Of a DNA stretch of 22,269 bases, positions 1-8,753 are shown piece by piece (position 1 is the stretch's first letter; the number at the start of each line of letters is the position of its first letter). A program made the translations under genes and the position numbers. Below the pieces are notes generated by a model, which was not told the origin of the DNA, made no database searches, and saw only the letters and a program-made list of their open reading frames with translations. Source of the stretch: Sphingomonadales bacterium (GTDB lineage: Bacteria > Pseudomonadota > Alphaproteobacteria > Sphingomonadales > Sphingomonadaceae); NCBI GenBank assembly GCA_018971065.1, contig JAGWVC010000066.1:1-22269 (forward strand), given 5' to 3'.

Positions 1-65
1 CCCGGATGCATATGCTGGAGCGAGCCGGCCGTTCGGGAAAGTTCATCGAACGGTGGCCTGCGATT

Positions 66-94
66 CAATTAGGCATGGTAGCGGCAATTGCCAA
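66..94 (-). promoter_or_regulatory. possible promoter reading out of the left edge
   Basis: On the minus strand a TTGGCA hexamer (89-94) lies 17 nt from TAATTG (66-71). The first is a good -35 match and the second a weak -10. The palindrome GGCAATTGCC (83-92) overlaps the -35. Positions 1-109 hold no gene I can support, so this may be the promoter and leader of a gene starting beyond the left edge. It rests on two hexamers only. Confidence 0.25.
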
Positions 95-109
95 GCGGAA
101 TCTTAAGCC

Positions 110-943
110 TCATCCGGGAATTCCCGCAGCAAGCGCCAGCGCGCGCGCGCGGTTGCCGAGGTCGCGGTGAAGCGTGGCGGAAAGCCCGGCCAGCGCGGCC
201 AGCGCGGTGACCGCTTCGGCCTGGGTGGCGCCGATCTCGACCACGGCCAAGCCGCCGGGCGCCAGCAGTGCGGGCAGTTGCGGGATCAGCACGCGGTAAT
301 CGTCGAGCCCGTCGCTGCCGGCATAAAGCGCGCCGGCGGGTTCGTGGTCGCGAACCGACGCCATCAACGCCGCATCAAGCTCCACATAAGGCGGGTTTGC
401 CAGGATCAGGTCGAAGCGGCCAAGCCCCTCGGACCAGCCCGCCCGGGTCCAGTCGCGTTCGAGCAGGGTGGCCCGGTCGCCGGCCAGCGCTTCGGCATTG
501 GCGGCGGCGATCCGCAGCGCTTCCGGTGATCGATCGATGCCGATGCCGGTGGCCCGGGGCAATTGGGCCAGCACCGCCAGCAGCAGCGCGCCCGAGCCGG
601 TGCCGCAATCGAGCACCGTCCGGGCGTCGGGCCGGCCGGCCAGCGCGGCCTCGACCAGCACCTCGCTGTCGCCGCGCGGGATCAGCACGGCGGGGGAGAC
701 GCGGAACGGCAGCCCGAAGAATTCCTGTTCGCCGCAGATATAGGCAACCGGCTCGTGCCCGGCGCGGCGATCGACCAGCGCGGCGAAGGTGGCGGGCGCG
801 GGGGCCTGCATGTGGCCCAGCAGCAGCGCCGAGCGCGAGACGCCGAGCGCGTGGGCCATCAGCAGTTCGGCATCGAGCCGGGCGGTTTCGGAGGTGGCCG
901 CCAGCCGCGCCGCCGCCGCGCGGATGGCATCGTTGACGGTCAT
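110..943 (-). CDS. prmC: release factor glutamine methyltransferase PrmC
   Basis: This is the S-adenosylmethionine-dependent methyltransferase that modifies the glutamine of the GGQ motif in class I release factors. The N-terminal helical domain (about residues 1-75) is followed by a Rossmann methyltransferase fold with the SAM-binding stretch LDCGTGSGALLLA and the catalytic NPPYVE motif typical of N5-glutamine methyltransferases. I place the start at the ATG at 943, because GGGGGG lies 4 nt upstream and the stop of prfA is 10 nt before it. An in-frame GTG at 961 would add six residues and overlap prfA. The protein is then 277 aa, normal for the family. Lying directly behind prfA, its substrate gene, is the classic arrangement and supports the call. 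Confidence 0.96.
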   Translation of the reverse strand: MTVNDAIRAAAARLAATSETARLDAELLMAHALGVSRSALLLGHMQAPAPATFAALVDRRAGHEPVAYICGEQEFFGLPFRVSPAVLIPRGDSEVLVEAALAGRPDARTVLDCGTGSGALLLAVLAQLPRATGIGIDRSPEALRIAAANAEALAGDRATLLERDWTRAGWSEGLGRFDLILANPPYVELDAALMASVRDHEPAGALYAGSDGLDDYRVLIPQLPALLAPGGLAVVEIGATQAEAVTALAALAGLSATLHRDLGNRARALALAAGIPG

Positions 944-953
944 TCGCCCCCCG

Positions 954-2018
954 TCATTCACCCAGCGTGGCCAGCCGCTTCGCCTGGTCCTCGGCGATCA
1001 GCGCGTCGATCAGCTCGCCCAGGCCGGTGCCTTCGAGGATTTCGGGCAGGCGGTGCAGCGTCAGGTTGATGCGGTGATCGGTGACGCGGCCCTGCGGGAA
1101 GTTGTAGGTGCGGATGCGCTCGGAGCGGTCGCCGCTGCCCACCATCGCCTTGCGGGCCTCGGCCTCGGCGCCCTGCGCTTCGGCGCGGCGCTGGTCGAAC
1201 AGCCGCGTGCGCAGCACCTGCATCGCCTTGGCCTTGTTCTTGTGCTGGCTGCGCTCATCCTGGCAGATCACCACCAGCCCGGTGGGCAGGTGCGTGATGC
1301 GCACCGCCGAATCGGTGGTGTTGACGTGCTGGCCGCCGGCGCCCGATGCGCGGTAGATGTCGATCTTCAGGTCCTTGTCGTCGATCTGCACGTCCACTTC
1401 GTCGGGCTCGGGCAGCACGGCAACGGTGGCGGCGCTGGTGTGAATGCGGCCGCCGCTTTCGGTGACCGGCACGCGCTGGACGCGGTGGACGCCGCTCTCG
1501 AACTTCAGCTTCGCGAACACGCCGGTGCCGGCGATGTTGGCGACAACTTCCTTGAACCCGCCGATGTCGCTGGCGTTGGCGCTGATCATCTCCACCCGCC
1601 AGCCCTGTTCGGCGGCAAAGCGTTCGTACATGCGGTAGAGGTCGGCGGCGAACAGCGCCGCCTCGTCGCCACCGGTGCCGGCGCGAATTTCCAGCATCGC
1701 CGGGCGCGAATCGGCGCTGTCACGCGGCAGCATGGCGATCGACAGCGCATGTTCGGCAGCGGGAAGCTCGGAACGGATGCGGGAGACTTCCTCCTCGGCC
1801 AGTTCGCGCATTTCGGGATCGTCCAGCGCGGACAGGGCTTCCAGTTCGCCGCGCATCGCCCGCACGGCGGCGGCGGCGCGGGCGACCGGCTCCAGCTCGG
1901 CATAGTCGCGGCTGGCCGCGACGAAGTCCGCGCCTTCCAGCGTCCCCGAAGCCAGCCGCGCCTCAAGCTCGGCGAAGCGCGACGCGATCTGGGCAAGACG
2001 GGTGTCGGAAACGCTCAA
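954..2018 (-). CDS. prfA: peptide chain release factor 1
   Basis: RF1 recognises UAA and UAG and triggers peptidyl-tRNA hydrolysis. The 354-aa protein has the helical N-terminal domain, the RF1-type tripeptide region [15 protein letters not shown] (PVT where E. coli has PAT, not the SPF of RF2) and the universal GGQ at residues 228-230 within [15 protein letters not shown]. The C-terminal RNFPQ-like stretch ([13 protein letters not shown]) is present. The start is a TTG at 2018, whose last two bases are shared with the TGA stop of hisS (TTGA overlap), with CAGGT about 8 nt upstream as ribosome-binding site. I see no better in-frame start nearby. It is probably translationally coupled to hisS and co-transcribed with prmC, which modifies its GGQ. 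Confidence 0.97.
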   Translation of the reverse strand: MSVSDTRLAQIASRFAELEARLASGTLEGADFVAASRDYAELEPVARAAAAVRAMRGELEALSALDDPEMRELAEEEVSRIRSELPAAEHALSIAMLPRDSADSRPAMLEIRAGTGGDEAALFAADLYRMYERFAAEQGWRVEMISANASDIGGFKEVVANIAGTGVFAKLKFESGVHRVQRVPVTESGGRIHTSAATVAVLPEPDEVDVQIDDKDLKIDIYRASGAGGQHVNTTDSAVRITHLPTGLVVICQDERSQHKNKAKAMQVLRTRLFDQRRAEAQGAEAEARKAMVGSGDRSERIRTYNFPQGRVTDHRINLTLHRLPEILEGTGLGELIDALIAEDQAKRLATLGE

Positions 2019-3292
2019 CGGTTGACCTGCGCAAATGCTTCAATCAGTGACGCCACCCTTTCAGTGACTAGGCTAGTCTCGCAGACATGCCGGACGCGGC
2101 AATTGGGTACCACCAAGCCGGATTCGGTGAAGCCCGTGTTAAAAGACAAAATCGTAATGGGACTAAGTTTAGCAGCACGGTCGAAACGCTTGCGCGGTGA
2201 GCCTGTCGCAACAATTTCAGCGGAGACGCCACCGCGCCGAAGATAGGATGCTAAAGCCACAGCATTGTGTTCCAGTGCAGGGTCTTCGACAGCAATTGCG
2301 ACGTCCAATTGAGCGACTTCTTGTGTTTCGCTTCCCTGAACCAGCATCGCCAGCCGCTCGATCCCCGCCGCCCAGCCGACCGCCGGGGTGTGGGCGCCGC
2401 CCAGCGTCTCGATCAGCCCGTCATAGCGGCCGCCGCCCAGCACGGTGCCCTGCGCGCCGAGGCGGTCGGTGACGAATTCGAACGCGGTGTGGCGATAGTA
2501 GTCCAGCCCGCGCACCAGCGTGGGGGCGCGGGTCCACGATACCCCGGCGGCGTCCAGCCCGCTGGTCACGGCCGCGAAGAAGTCCTGCGCCTCGGCGCCC
2601 AGGAATTCGTCGATCTTCGGCGCGTCGGCGGTGAACACCTTGTCGCGCGGGTCCTTCGAATCGAGGATGCGCAGCGGGTTCTTTTCCAGCCGCTCCTGCG
2701 AATCCTCGCTGAGTTCGGCGCGGTGGGCGCGGAAATGGTCGATCAGCGCCAGCCGCCAGGCCTCGCGGCTGGGGGCATCGCCCAGCGTGTTCAGCATCAG
2801 CGTGACGCCATCCGCGATGCCCAGTTCCTTCAGCAACTGGTCGGCCATCACCAGCAGCTCGACATCGGCCAGCGGCTCGGCGGCGCCGATGATCTCGGCG
2901 TCGATCTGGTGGAACTGGCGATAGCGGCCCTTCTGCGGGCGTTCATAGCGGAACAGCGGGCCGTGCGTCGCCACCTTCAGCGGCGCGAACTGCTTCCAGC
3001 CGTTGGTCAGGTAGGCCCGCGCCAGCCCGGCGGTGAACTCGGGCCGCAGCGTCAGCGAATCGCCGCCGCGATCCTCGAAACTGTACATTTCCTTGGACAC
3101 GACGTCGGTGGTTTCGCCCAGCGATCGGCTGAACACCGCGGTCTTCTCGAACACCGGCATTTCGGCGCGGCGGAAGCGGTAGAGCTTGCGGACGCGTTCG
3201 AAGGTTTCGACGACGCGGGCGAAGGCTTCGGCCTCGGCGCCGAAGATGTCCTGGGTGCCGCGAATGGCCTGGGGCGTTTCGATCTTTGACAT
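2015..3292 (-). CDS. hisS: histidyl-tRNA synthetase
   Basis: Class II aminoacyl-tRNA synthetase charging tRNA-His. Visible landmarks are the motif 2 region ([16 protein letters not shown]), the HisRS signature [14 protein letters not shown] and the glycine-rich LGGGRYDGL of motif 3. The length, 425 aa, is normal. The catalytic part has the local high GC (131 of 180 bases at 2401-2580 by my count). The C-terminal anticodon-binding domain, from about residue 318 (2018-2340), falls to about 54% GC (161 of 300 at 2041-2340) and uses codons such as ATT, TTG, TCT and TTT that are rare in the neighbours. It also lacks the GEDEL-like stretch common in bacterial HisRS. The reading frame is intact. It starts the hisS-prfA-prmC operon and is divergent from the M61 peptidase across about 110 nt. 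Confidence 0.96.
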   Translation of the reverse strand: MSKIETPQAIRGTQDIFGAEAEAFARVVETFERVRKLYRFRRAEMPVFEKTAVFSRSLGETTDVVSKEMYSFEDRGGDSLTLRPEFTAGLARAYLTNGWKQFAPLKVATHGPLFRYERPQKGRYRQFHQIDAEIIGAAEPLADVELLVMADQLLKELGIADGVTLMLNTLGDAPSREAWRLALIDHFRAHRAELSEDSQERLEKNPLRILDSKDPRDKVFTADAPKIDEFLGAEAQDFFAAVTSGLDAAGVSWTRAPTLVRGLDYYRHTAFEFVTDRLGAQGTVLGGGRYDGLIETLGGAHTPAVGWAAGIERLAMLVQGSETQEVAQLDVAIAVEDPALEHNAVALASYLRRGGVSAEIVATGSPRKRFDRAAKLSPITILSFNTGFTESGLVVPNCRVRHVCETSLVTERVASLIEAFAQVNR

Positions 3293-3402
3293 GGGTGTGC
3301 GCTGTTTCCTGTTCGGGCGCGCGATTAGCGGGATTATCGGCGCGGGGGAAGGGCGCCGAAATCATGCTTGCGAACATCGGTGTCAGCAGCCATCACTATG
3401 CG

Positions 3403-5370
3403 ATGGCAAAACAACTTCGCGCAACCGCGCTCCTCCTCGCCCTTTCCTCCTCCACCCTGGTCCTTGCGCAAGGCGCGCCGGTCCGTTCGGCGCCGCAGGC
3501 GGTGCCGCTGGCGCACAACGTGCCCGATGCCGCCGATACGGCCTATCCCGGCGTGATCACGCTGGACATCGACGCCACCGACACGAAGCGCGCGGCCTAT
3601 CGCGTCACCGAGACGGTGCCGGTGGCGCCGGGTACGAAGGACCTGATCCTGCAACTGCCGCAGTGGATTCCCGGCCACCATTCGCCGGGCGGCACGATCG
3701 ACCAGCTTGTCGATGTGAAGTTCTTCGCCGGCGGCAAGGCGCTGAAGTGGTGGCGCGACCCGGTCGAGGTCTATGCCTTCCATGTCGAGGTGCCCGAGGG
3801 CGCTACGGCCGTCACCGCGACGTTCATCAACACCTCGCCGATCCAGGGCAGCGAGGGCCGGGTGACGGTGACGCCCGAGATGCTGAACCTGCAGTGGGAC
3901 CGGATGAGCCTGTACCCCGCCGGGCATTATGTGCGGCAGATCAGGGTGAAGCCCACGGTGACGTTCCCCGCCGGCTGGCAGGTCGCTACCGCGCTGGACG
4001 GCAAGAGCCAGAGCGGCAACGCGGTGACGTGGAGCGTGGTCGATTACGAGACGCTGGTCGATTCGCCGATCTTCGCCGGCGCCAACTTCAAGCGCTTCGA
4101 TCTGGGCGGCAATGTCGCGCTGAACGTGGTGGCCGACAAGCCCGAGCAACTGGCGATCAAGCCCGAGAACCTGGATGCGTACAAGGCATTGGTGACCGAG
4201 GCGGGGCTGAACTACGGCGCCTACCACTTCGACCATTACGACCTGCTGCTGGCGCTGTCGGACAAGCTGGGCGGCATCGGGCTGGAGCATCACCGCTCCA
4301 GCGAGAATTCGCAGGAAACCAAGTCGCTGACCGACTGGAAGGATCTCGACTGGGATCGCAACGTCGTCGCGCACGAGTTCAGCCATAGCTGGGACGGCAA
4401 GTTCCGCCGTTCGGCGCGTTTGTGGACGCCCGATTATCGCCAGCCGATGCAGGACAACCTGCTGTGGGTCTATGAAGGGCAGAACCAGTTCTGGGGGCTG
4501 GTGCTGGCGGCGCGTTCGGGCGTGCAATCCAAGGACGTCGTGCTGGGCGAATTCGCCAGCTATGCCGGGCAGTTCTCGATGTGGCCGGGGCGCGGCTGGC
4601 GCTCGGTGGAGGACACCACGCATGATCCGATCATGGCGGCGCGGCGGCCAAAGCCGTTCGCCTCGCTGGACCGCAACGAGGACTACTATACCGAGGGCGC
4701 GCTGGTCTGGCTGGAGGCCGATCAGGTGATCCGCGCCGGCACCGGCGGCAGCAAGGGCCTCGACGATGTCGCCAAGGTGTTCTTCGGCATCAAGCCGGGC
4801 GACTGGGGCGAAGTGACCTATGAATTCGGCGACGTGGTGAAGGCGCTGAACGAGGTCTATCCCCATGACTGGGCGACCTTCCTCGATACCCGCATCAACC
4901 AGCCCGGCCAGCCGGCGCCGCTGGCGGGCATCGAGAAGGCCGGTTACCGGCTGGTGTGGAAGGACGAGCCGAACGTCTATGACAAGGGCCGGTTCGGCAA
5001 TGCCAAGATCCTGAACCTGTTCAACTCGCTGGGCGTGAACATCGACAAGGACGGCAAGATCACCTCGTGCCGGTGGGACAGCCCGGCGTTCAACGCCAAC
5101 CTGGTGCAGGGCAGCAAGATCATCGGCGTCAACGGCAGCACCTATGATCAGGACGCGATGAAGGCGGCGATCACCGCCGCCAAGACCGGGAAGGAGCCGA
5201 TCCAGCTCATCGTCCAGCGCGGCGACAAGGTGGCGATGGTCGCCATCGACTACCACGACGGGCTGCGTTATCCGTGGCTGGAACGGGTGACGCCGGGCAA
5301 GGAACCGGCCGGGCTGGACCTGCTGCTGGCGCCGCGCCGGGCCGTCCCCACGGTGAAGGTGAAGAAGTAA
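3403..5370 (+). CDS. secreted M61-family metallopeptidase with PDZ domain
   Basis: Probable zinc aminopeptidase of the glycyl aminopeptidase (M61) family, acting in the periplasm or outside the cell. An N-terminal signal peptide (MAKQLRATALLLALSSS, then VLAQG) is followed by the M61 beta-sandwich domain. The zinc motif HEFSH is at residues 324-328, with a downstream YEGQ that can supply the third ligand. A PDZ-like domain follows near residues 540-640 (SPAFNANLVQGSKIIGVNG). From 3403 the protein is 655 aa. An in-frame ATG at 3364 with AAGGG 10 nt upstream is a real alternative that would give a longer n-region; 3403 gives a textbook signal peptide but has no clear ribosome-binding site. It is probably co-transcribed with the DUF1345 gene 5 nt downstream. 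The physiological substrate is unknown. Confidence 0.93.
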   Translation: MAKQLRATALLLALSSSTLVLAQGAPVRSAPQAVPLAHNVPDAADTAYPGVITLDIDATDTKRAAYRVTETVPVAPGTKDLILQLPQWIPGHHSPGGTIDQLVDVKFFAGGKALKWWRDPVEVYAFHVEVPEGATAVTATFINTSPIQGSEGRVTVTPEMLNLQWDRMSLYPAGHYVRQIRVKPTVTFPAGWQVATALDGKSQSGNAVTWSVVDYETLVDSPIFAGANFKRFDLGGNVALNVVADKPEQLAIKPENLDAYKALVTEAGLNYGAYHFDHYDLLLALSDKLGGIGLEHHRSSENSQETKSLTDWKDLDWDRNVVAHEFSHSWDGKFRRSARLWTPDYRQPMQDNLLWVYEGQNQFWGLVLAARSGVQSKDVVLGEFASYAGQFSMWPGRGWRSVEDTTHDPIMAARRPKPFASLDRNEDYYTEGALVWLEADQVIRAGTGGSKGLDDVAKVFFGIKPGDWGEVTYEFGDVVKALNEVYPHDWATFLDTRINQPGQPAPLAGIEKAGYRLVWKDEPNVYDKGRFGNAKILNLFNSLGVNIDKDGKITSCRWDSPAFNANLVQGSKIIGVNGSTYDQDAMKAAITAAKTGKEPIQLIVQRGDKVAMVAIDYHDGLRYPWLERVTPGKEPAGLDLLLAPRRAVPTVKVKK

Positions 5371-5375
5371 CGGCC

Positions 5376-6044
5376 ATGAACAAGGCGCAGGAACCGCAAT
5401 CCAACGGCTGGTTCCTGCCGCCGCGTTTCGTGCTGTTCATGGTGGCGTTCGCGGCGGCGGCGCTGCTGCTGCTGGGTCTGGCGCCGCGCTGGAGCCAGGC
5501 GGTGATCGGCGGGTTCGACATCGCCGCGCTGCTGTTCATCGTGTCGCTGTGGAGCCTGACCCGCGACGATACCCCGGCCAAGATGCACGCCGATGCCAAG
5601 GCCAACGATTCGAACCGGTTCGGCGTGCTGGTGATCACCAGCCTGGTCATGGTGGTGATCGTCACGGCGGTGGCGGTGGAACTGCCCGAGGCGCGCAACC
5701 AGAAAGGGAACGCCCACGCGGCTTCGCTGGTGCTGGTGCTGTTCAGCCTTGTCGTCGCCTGGCTGTTCTCGAACCTGATCTATGCGCTGCACTATGCCCA
5801 CATGTATTTCGGCGACGATGGCGACGGCGGCCTGCGCTTCCCGCACGGCGAGGAAGCGCCACACTGCCCTGATTATTGGGATTTCACCTATTTCGCGCTG
5901 ACCATCGGCATGGCTTTCGCCACGTCGGACGTGGAAATCCTGCGATCGGACATCCGCCGCATCGCCACGGTCCACGGCGCGGTGGCGTTCTTCTACAACC
6001 TGGTGGTGCTGGCGTTTACGATAAATGTGACCGCCTCGGGCTGA
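5376..6044 (+). CDS. DUF1345 family integral membrane protein
   Basis: A 222-aa inner-membrane protein with about five hydrophobic segments: roughly residues 16-34, 38-56, 83-103, 112-135 and 195-215. The stretch YWDFTYFALTIGMAFATSDV before the last segment is the signature I associate with the DUF1345 (COG4291) family, whose function is unknown. An acidic, glycine-rich loop (GDDGDGG) sits between the fourth segment and this signature. The start codon lies 5 nt after the stop of the M61 peptidase, so the two are very likely one transcript. Whether they work together is not shown by the sequence. Confidence 0.88.
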   Translation: MNKAQEPQSNGWFLPPRFVLFMVAFAAAALLLLGLAPRWSQAVIGGFDIAALLFIVSLWSLTRDDTPAKMHADAKANDSNRFGVLVITSLVMVVIVTAVAVELPEARNQKGNAHAASLVLVLFSLVVAWLFSNLIYALHYAHMYFGDDGDGGLRFPHGEEAPHCPDYWDFTYFALTIGMAFATSDVEILRSDIRRIATVHGAVAFFYNLVVLAFTINVTASG

Positions 6045-6074
6045 AAATCGGTCCACCTGCCACCTTTGTCCATG

Positions 6075-6103
6075 TTGCAATGCAGCACGTGGGGCGCTAG
6101 GCG
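6075..6103 (+). promoter_or_regulatory. candidate ppa promoter
   Basis: TTGCAA (6075-6080) and TAGGCG (6098-6103) are separated by 17 nt in the 68-nt gap before ppa. The -35 match is fair and the -10 poor. If real, transcription would start within a few bases of the ppa ATG at 6113, giving an almost leaderless mRNA. Confidence 0.25.
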
Positions 6104-6112
6104 TCGGCCACT

Positions 6113-6652
6113 ATGAACATCGACCTTATCCCGGCGGGCCGGAACGTGCCCGACAGCCTCAACGTCATCATCGAAGTGCCGACCGGCGGCGAGCCCGTGA
6201 AATACGAGTTCGACAAGGCCTCGGGCGCACTGTTCGTGGACCGCATCCTGCACACGCCGATGCGCTATCCCGCCAACTACGGGTTCATCCCGCACACGCT
6301 GTCGCCCGATGGCGATCCGCTGGACGCGCTGGTGATCTCGCGCTCGCCGTTCATCCCTGGCTGCGTCGTGCGCGCCCGGCCGATCGCGGTGCTGAACCTG
6401 GAAGACGAGCACGGCGGCGACGAGAAGCTGGTCTGCGTGCCCGACGACGAGACCTTCCCGTATTATGCCGACGTCAAGGAAGCGGGCGACCTGCCCGGAA
6501 TCGTGTTCCAGCAGATCGAGCACTTCTTCACCCACTACAAGGACCTGGAGGCCGACAAGTGGGTGCGCGTGGGCACCTGGGGCGATGCCGGGGAAGCCCG
6601 GCGCGTGACGCTTGAAGCCGTCGATCGCTACCACGCCGACAAGCAGGCCTGA
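6113..6652 (+). CDS. ppa: inorganic pyrophosphatase
   Basis: Family I soluble inorganic pyrophosphatase, hydrolysing the pyrophosphate released by biosynthesis and so pulling polymer synthesis forward. At 179 aa it has the usual hexameric bacterial length. The metal-binding signature DGDPLDALV gives Asp66, Asp68 and Asp71, matching the conserved D65/D67/D70 of the E. coli enzyme, and KYEFDKASG and RYPANYGFIP are also intact. It has no strong Shine-Dalgarno: only TAGG at 6098-6101, 11 nt upstream. It is transcribed towards pmbA and ends in a strong shared terminator. Confidence 0.97.
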   Translation: MNIDLIPAGRNVPDSLNVIIEVPTGGEPVKYEFDKASGALFVDRILHTPMRYPANYGFIPHTLSPDGDPLDALVISRSPFIPGCVVRARPIAVLNLEDEHGGDEKLVCVPDDETFPYYADVKEAGDLPGIVFQQIEHFFTHYKDLEADKWVRVGTWGDAGEARRVTLEAVDRYHADKQA

Positions 6653-6682
6653 TCGGCCCGGCCCGACACTGTTCGAAATGCG

Positions 6683-6719
6683 AAAAGCCCCGCCCGCCAA
6701 CCGGCGCGGCGGGGTTTTT
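6683..6719. terminator. bidirectional rho-independent terminator
   Basis: Stem CCCCGCC (6688-6694) pairs with GGCGGGG (6708-6714), followed by TTTTT (6715-6719) and preceded by AAAA (6683-6686). It can therefore end both ppa on the plus strand and pmbA on the minus strand, which converge here with only 71 nt between their stop codons. Confidence 0.9.
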
Positions 6720-6723
6720 CACC

Positions 6724-8070
6724 TCAGTCGCCGGCGACGGTCATGCCTTCGATGCGAATCGTCGGGACGTTGACCGAGTGCAGGAATTCGAGGTCGTCGG
6801 CCACGGCCATCCGCGCGTACATATCGAGCAGGTTGCCGGCGATGGTGAACTCCGCCACCGGCCCGGCGATCTGGCCATTGACGATGCGGAAGCCCGAGGC
6901 GCCGCGCGAATAGTCGCCGGTGATGCCGTTGACGCCCTGGCCGATCAGTTCGGTAACCAGCACGCCGTCGGCGATGTCGGCGATCAGCGAATCGCGGCTG
7001 ACGTTGCCGGGCGCGAGGTGCAGGTTGGTGGTGGAAACGAACGGCGCGCCGCTGGCGGCGCGGGCGGCGTGGCCGGTGGGGGTGCCGCCAAGCTGGCGGG
7101 CGGCGGCGCTGTCCATCAGCCAGCCGGTCAGGCGGCCGTCGCGCACCAGTTCGCGCCGCGCGGTGGCCAGGCCTTCGCCGTCGAACGGTTTGGACCGCAG
7201 CCCGCGCCGCAGCAGCGGATCGTCGATCACGCGGATCGACGGGTGGAACAGGTCCTGCCCTTCGCGGCCCAGCAGGAAGCTGGCGCGGCGGGCGATGGCC
7301 ATGCCGTTCATCGCGCCGACGAGGTGGCTGAGCAGGCTGTTGCCGCAGCGCGGATCAAACACCACGGTCATCGGGCCGCTTTTCAACCGGCCGGGTGCCA
7401 GCCGGGCAACCGCGCGCTCACCCGCCAGTCGGCCGATCGCGTCGGCGGCTTCCAGATCGCCGGCATGGCGTTTCATGCTCCAGGCGCTGTCACGCTGCAT
7501 CCCCGCGCCTTCGCCGGCGATGACGCTGGCGCTGATCATGCGGCTGGTGCCGCCGTGGCTGCCGGCAAACCCGGCGCTGGTGGCGAGCGCGATGACCGAG
7601 CGGCCGGCGCTGGCGGCCGCGCCCTCGCTGTTGGTGACCCCGGCGACCGCGCGCGCCGCGTCTTCGGCGGCATCGGCCCAGTGGCGCAAGTCGGCGGGGG
7701 CCGGCTCGTCCGGATCGGCAATGTCGAGCTGCGGCCACGGACCCTTGCTCAGCAGTTCGTCAGGGGCCAGCCCGGCAAACGGGTCCTCGGGCGCGGCGCG
7801 CGCCATCGCGATCGCGCGCTCGGCCAGTTCCGCCAGCGCGGCATCGGACAAGTCCGAAGAGCCGATTGAGGCGGAGCGGCGGCCGGCGAACACGCGCAGG
7901 CCGATATGCTCGCTTTCCGAGCGCTCGACATCCTCAAGCTTGCCGAGGCGGACCGAGAGGCTTTCCGAAGCGTCGGCGATGTAGAGCGCGTCGGCACTGT
8001 CGGCGCCGGCGCGGCGCGCCCGATCGACAAGGGCTTGGGCGCGATCCTGCGCCTGATCGTGAGTGAGCAT
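6724..8070 (-). CDS. pmbA: TldE/PmbA family metalloprotease subunit
   Basis: PmbA (TldE) is the non-catalytic partner in the heterodimeric TldD/TldE peptidase that trims unfolded or modified peptides, as in microcin B17 and CcdA processing in E. coli. The 448-aa sequence has the family layout and ends in the conserved region TTNLHLAPG, GVLVTELIGQGVN and GDYSRGASGFRIVNGQIAGP. The HExxxH zinc motif of TldD is absent, as expected for the E subunit. AGGGAG lies 5 nt before the ATG. It follows a small membrane protein on the same strand after 65 nt and probably shares its promoter. No tldD is in the window. Confidence 0.94.
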   Translation of the reverse strand: MLTHDQAQDRAQALVDRARRAGADSADALYIADASESLSVRLGKLEDVERSESEHIGLRVFAGRRSASIGSSDLSDAALAELAERAIAMARAAPEDPFAGLAPDELLSKGPWPQLDIADPDEPAPADLRHWADAAEDAARAVAGVTNSEGAAASAGRSVIALATSAGFAGSHGGTSRMISASVIAGEGAGMQRDSAWSMKRHAGDLEAADAIGRLAGERAVARLAPGRLKSGPMTVVFDPRCGNSLLSHLVGAMNGMAIARRASFLLGREGQDLFHPSIRVIDDPLLRRGLRSKPFDGEGLATARRELVRDGRLTGWLMDSAAARQLGGTPTGHAARAASGAPFVSTTNLHLAPGNVSRDSLIADIADGVLVTELIGQGVNGITGDYSRGASGFRIVNGQIAGPVAEFTIAGNLLDMYARMAVADDLEFLHSVNVPTIRIEGMTVAGD

Positions 8071-8135
8071 GGCGGCTCCCTACCCGTGGGCGCCGATGAG
8101 AGCAATGTCGGGCGGGCAGGGGTGGGCGGGCAATG

Positions 8136-8534
8136 TCAGCCGAACAGCGCCGCCAGCAGCCGGAACACGGCGGTGATGGCGAACGGCAGGCCGATGGCCA
8201 GGACCCACAGCACGATACGGTCGCGGCGGAAGTGGCCGGCCAGTTCGGGATCGGCGGCCTGAACCTCGCTGAGGCGGTTCCAGCGGCGTTCGAACCGGCG
8301 GCACGAGGGGATGATGGCGACGACGAGGATGATCAGCGCCAGATAAGGCAGCAGCGAATCGCCCTGCCCCTTCAGCGCCGACATCGTCACGAAGATTTGC
8401 AGGCCGGTGTAGACCAGCAGGGCCAGCGCGATATTGTCGCTCATCCGCTTGCGCCAGTCGAGCGGCTTGGCAGGGGCAGTCGTTGCCGCCTTGCTGTCCA
8501 CCGTCCACGGCTTGAATGCGGGCGCCTTGATCAT
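8136..8534 (-). CDS. small three-helix membrane protein, unknown function
   Basis: I do not recognise this 132-aa protein as a named family. It begins with a short hydrophilic stretch, then has hydrophobic segments at about residues 34-53 (IALALLVYTGLQIFVTM), 61-78 (LLPYLALIILVVAIIP) and 108-130 (IVLWVLAIGLPFAITAVFRL), with a charged arginine-rich loop between the last two. The start is the ATG at 8534, supported by GGAGA about 7 nt upstream and by a good promoter at 8581-8609; longer in-frame readings upstream are shadows of lptB. It probably forms a two-gene unit with pmbA. Confidence 0.8.
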   Translation of the reverse strand: MIKAPAFKPWTVDSKAATTAPAKPLDWRKRMSDNIALALLVYTGLQIFVTMSALKGQGDSLLPYLALIILVVAIIPSCRRFERRWNRLSEVQAADPELAGHFRRDRIVLWVLAIGLPFAITAVFRLLAALFG

Positions 8535-8580
8535 CGGCTGCTCTCCGGTACCTGTTCTGGCCAATCCTGCTCCGGCCGGA

Positions 8581-8609
8581 ATTAGAACACCGTTGTCGCA
8601 AGCAATCAA
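8581..8609 (-). promoter_or_regulatory. sigma-70-type promoter for the 8136-8534 gene
   Basis: On the minus strand TTGATT (8604-8609) and TCTAAT (8581-8586) are separated by exactly 17 nt; the -10 matches the consensus at five of six positions. The predicted transcription start near 8574 gives a leader of about 40 nt containing the GGAGA ribosome-binding site. It is the best promoter match in the window. Confidence 0.6.
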
Positions 8610-8753
8610 GTGACGTTTACCACGAATGCGCGGCAATGATCGAAAAGGGCGCGCGACTGGCCATGCAGGAAACCTGCCAATTGACGGCGGATGGCGCCGC
8701 ATCGTGGCTTTCCGGGCTTGCCGAGCCGCGCGCGGCTTCCTAAACCGCAGGCG

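Noticed and set aside
789..2246. Long open frame (485 codons) on the plus strand opposite prmC, prfA and hisS
   Set aside because: It is the antisense shadow of three well-identified genes. At this GC content opposite frames stay open, and its translation is low-complexity Ala/Arg/Gly/His without a family.
3334..5256. 640-codon frame opposite the M61 peptidase
   Set aside because: Antisense of a gene with a complete signal peptide, HEFSH and PDZ domain; the sequence is a mirror-codon composition without motifs.
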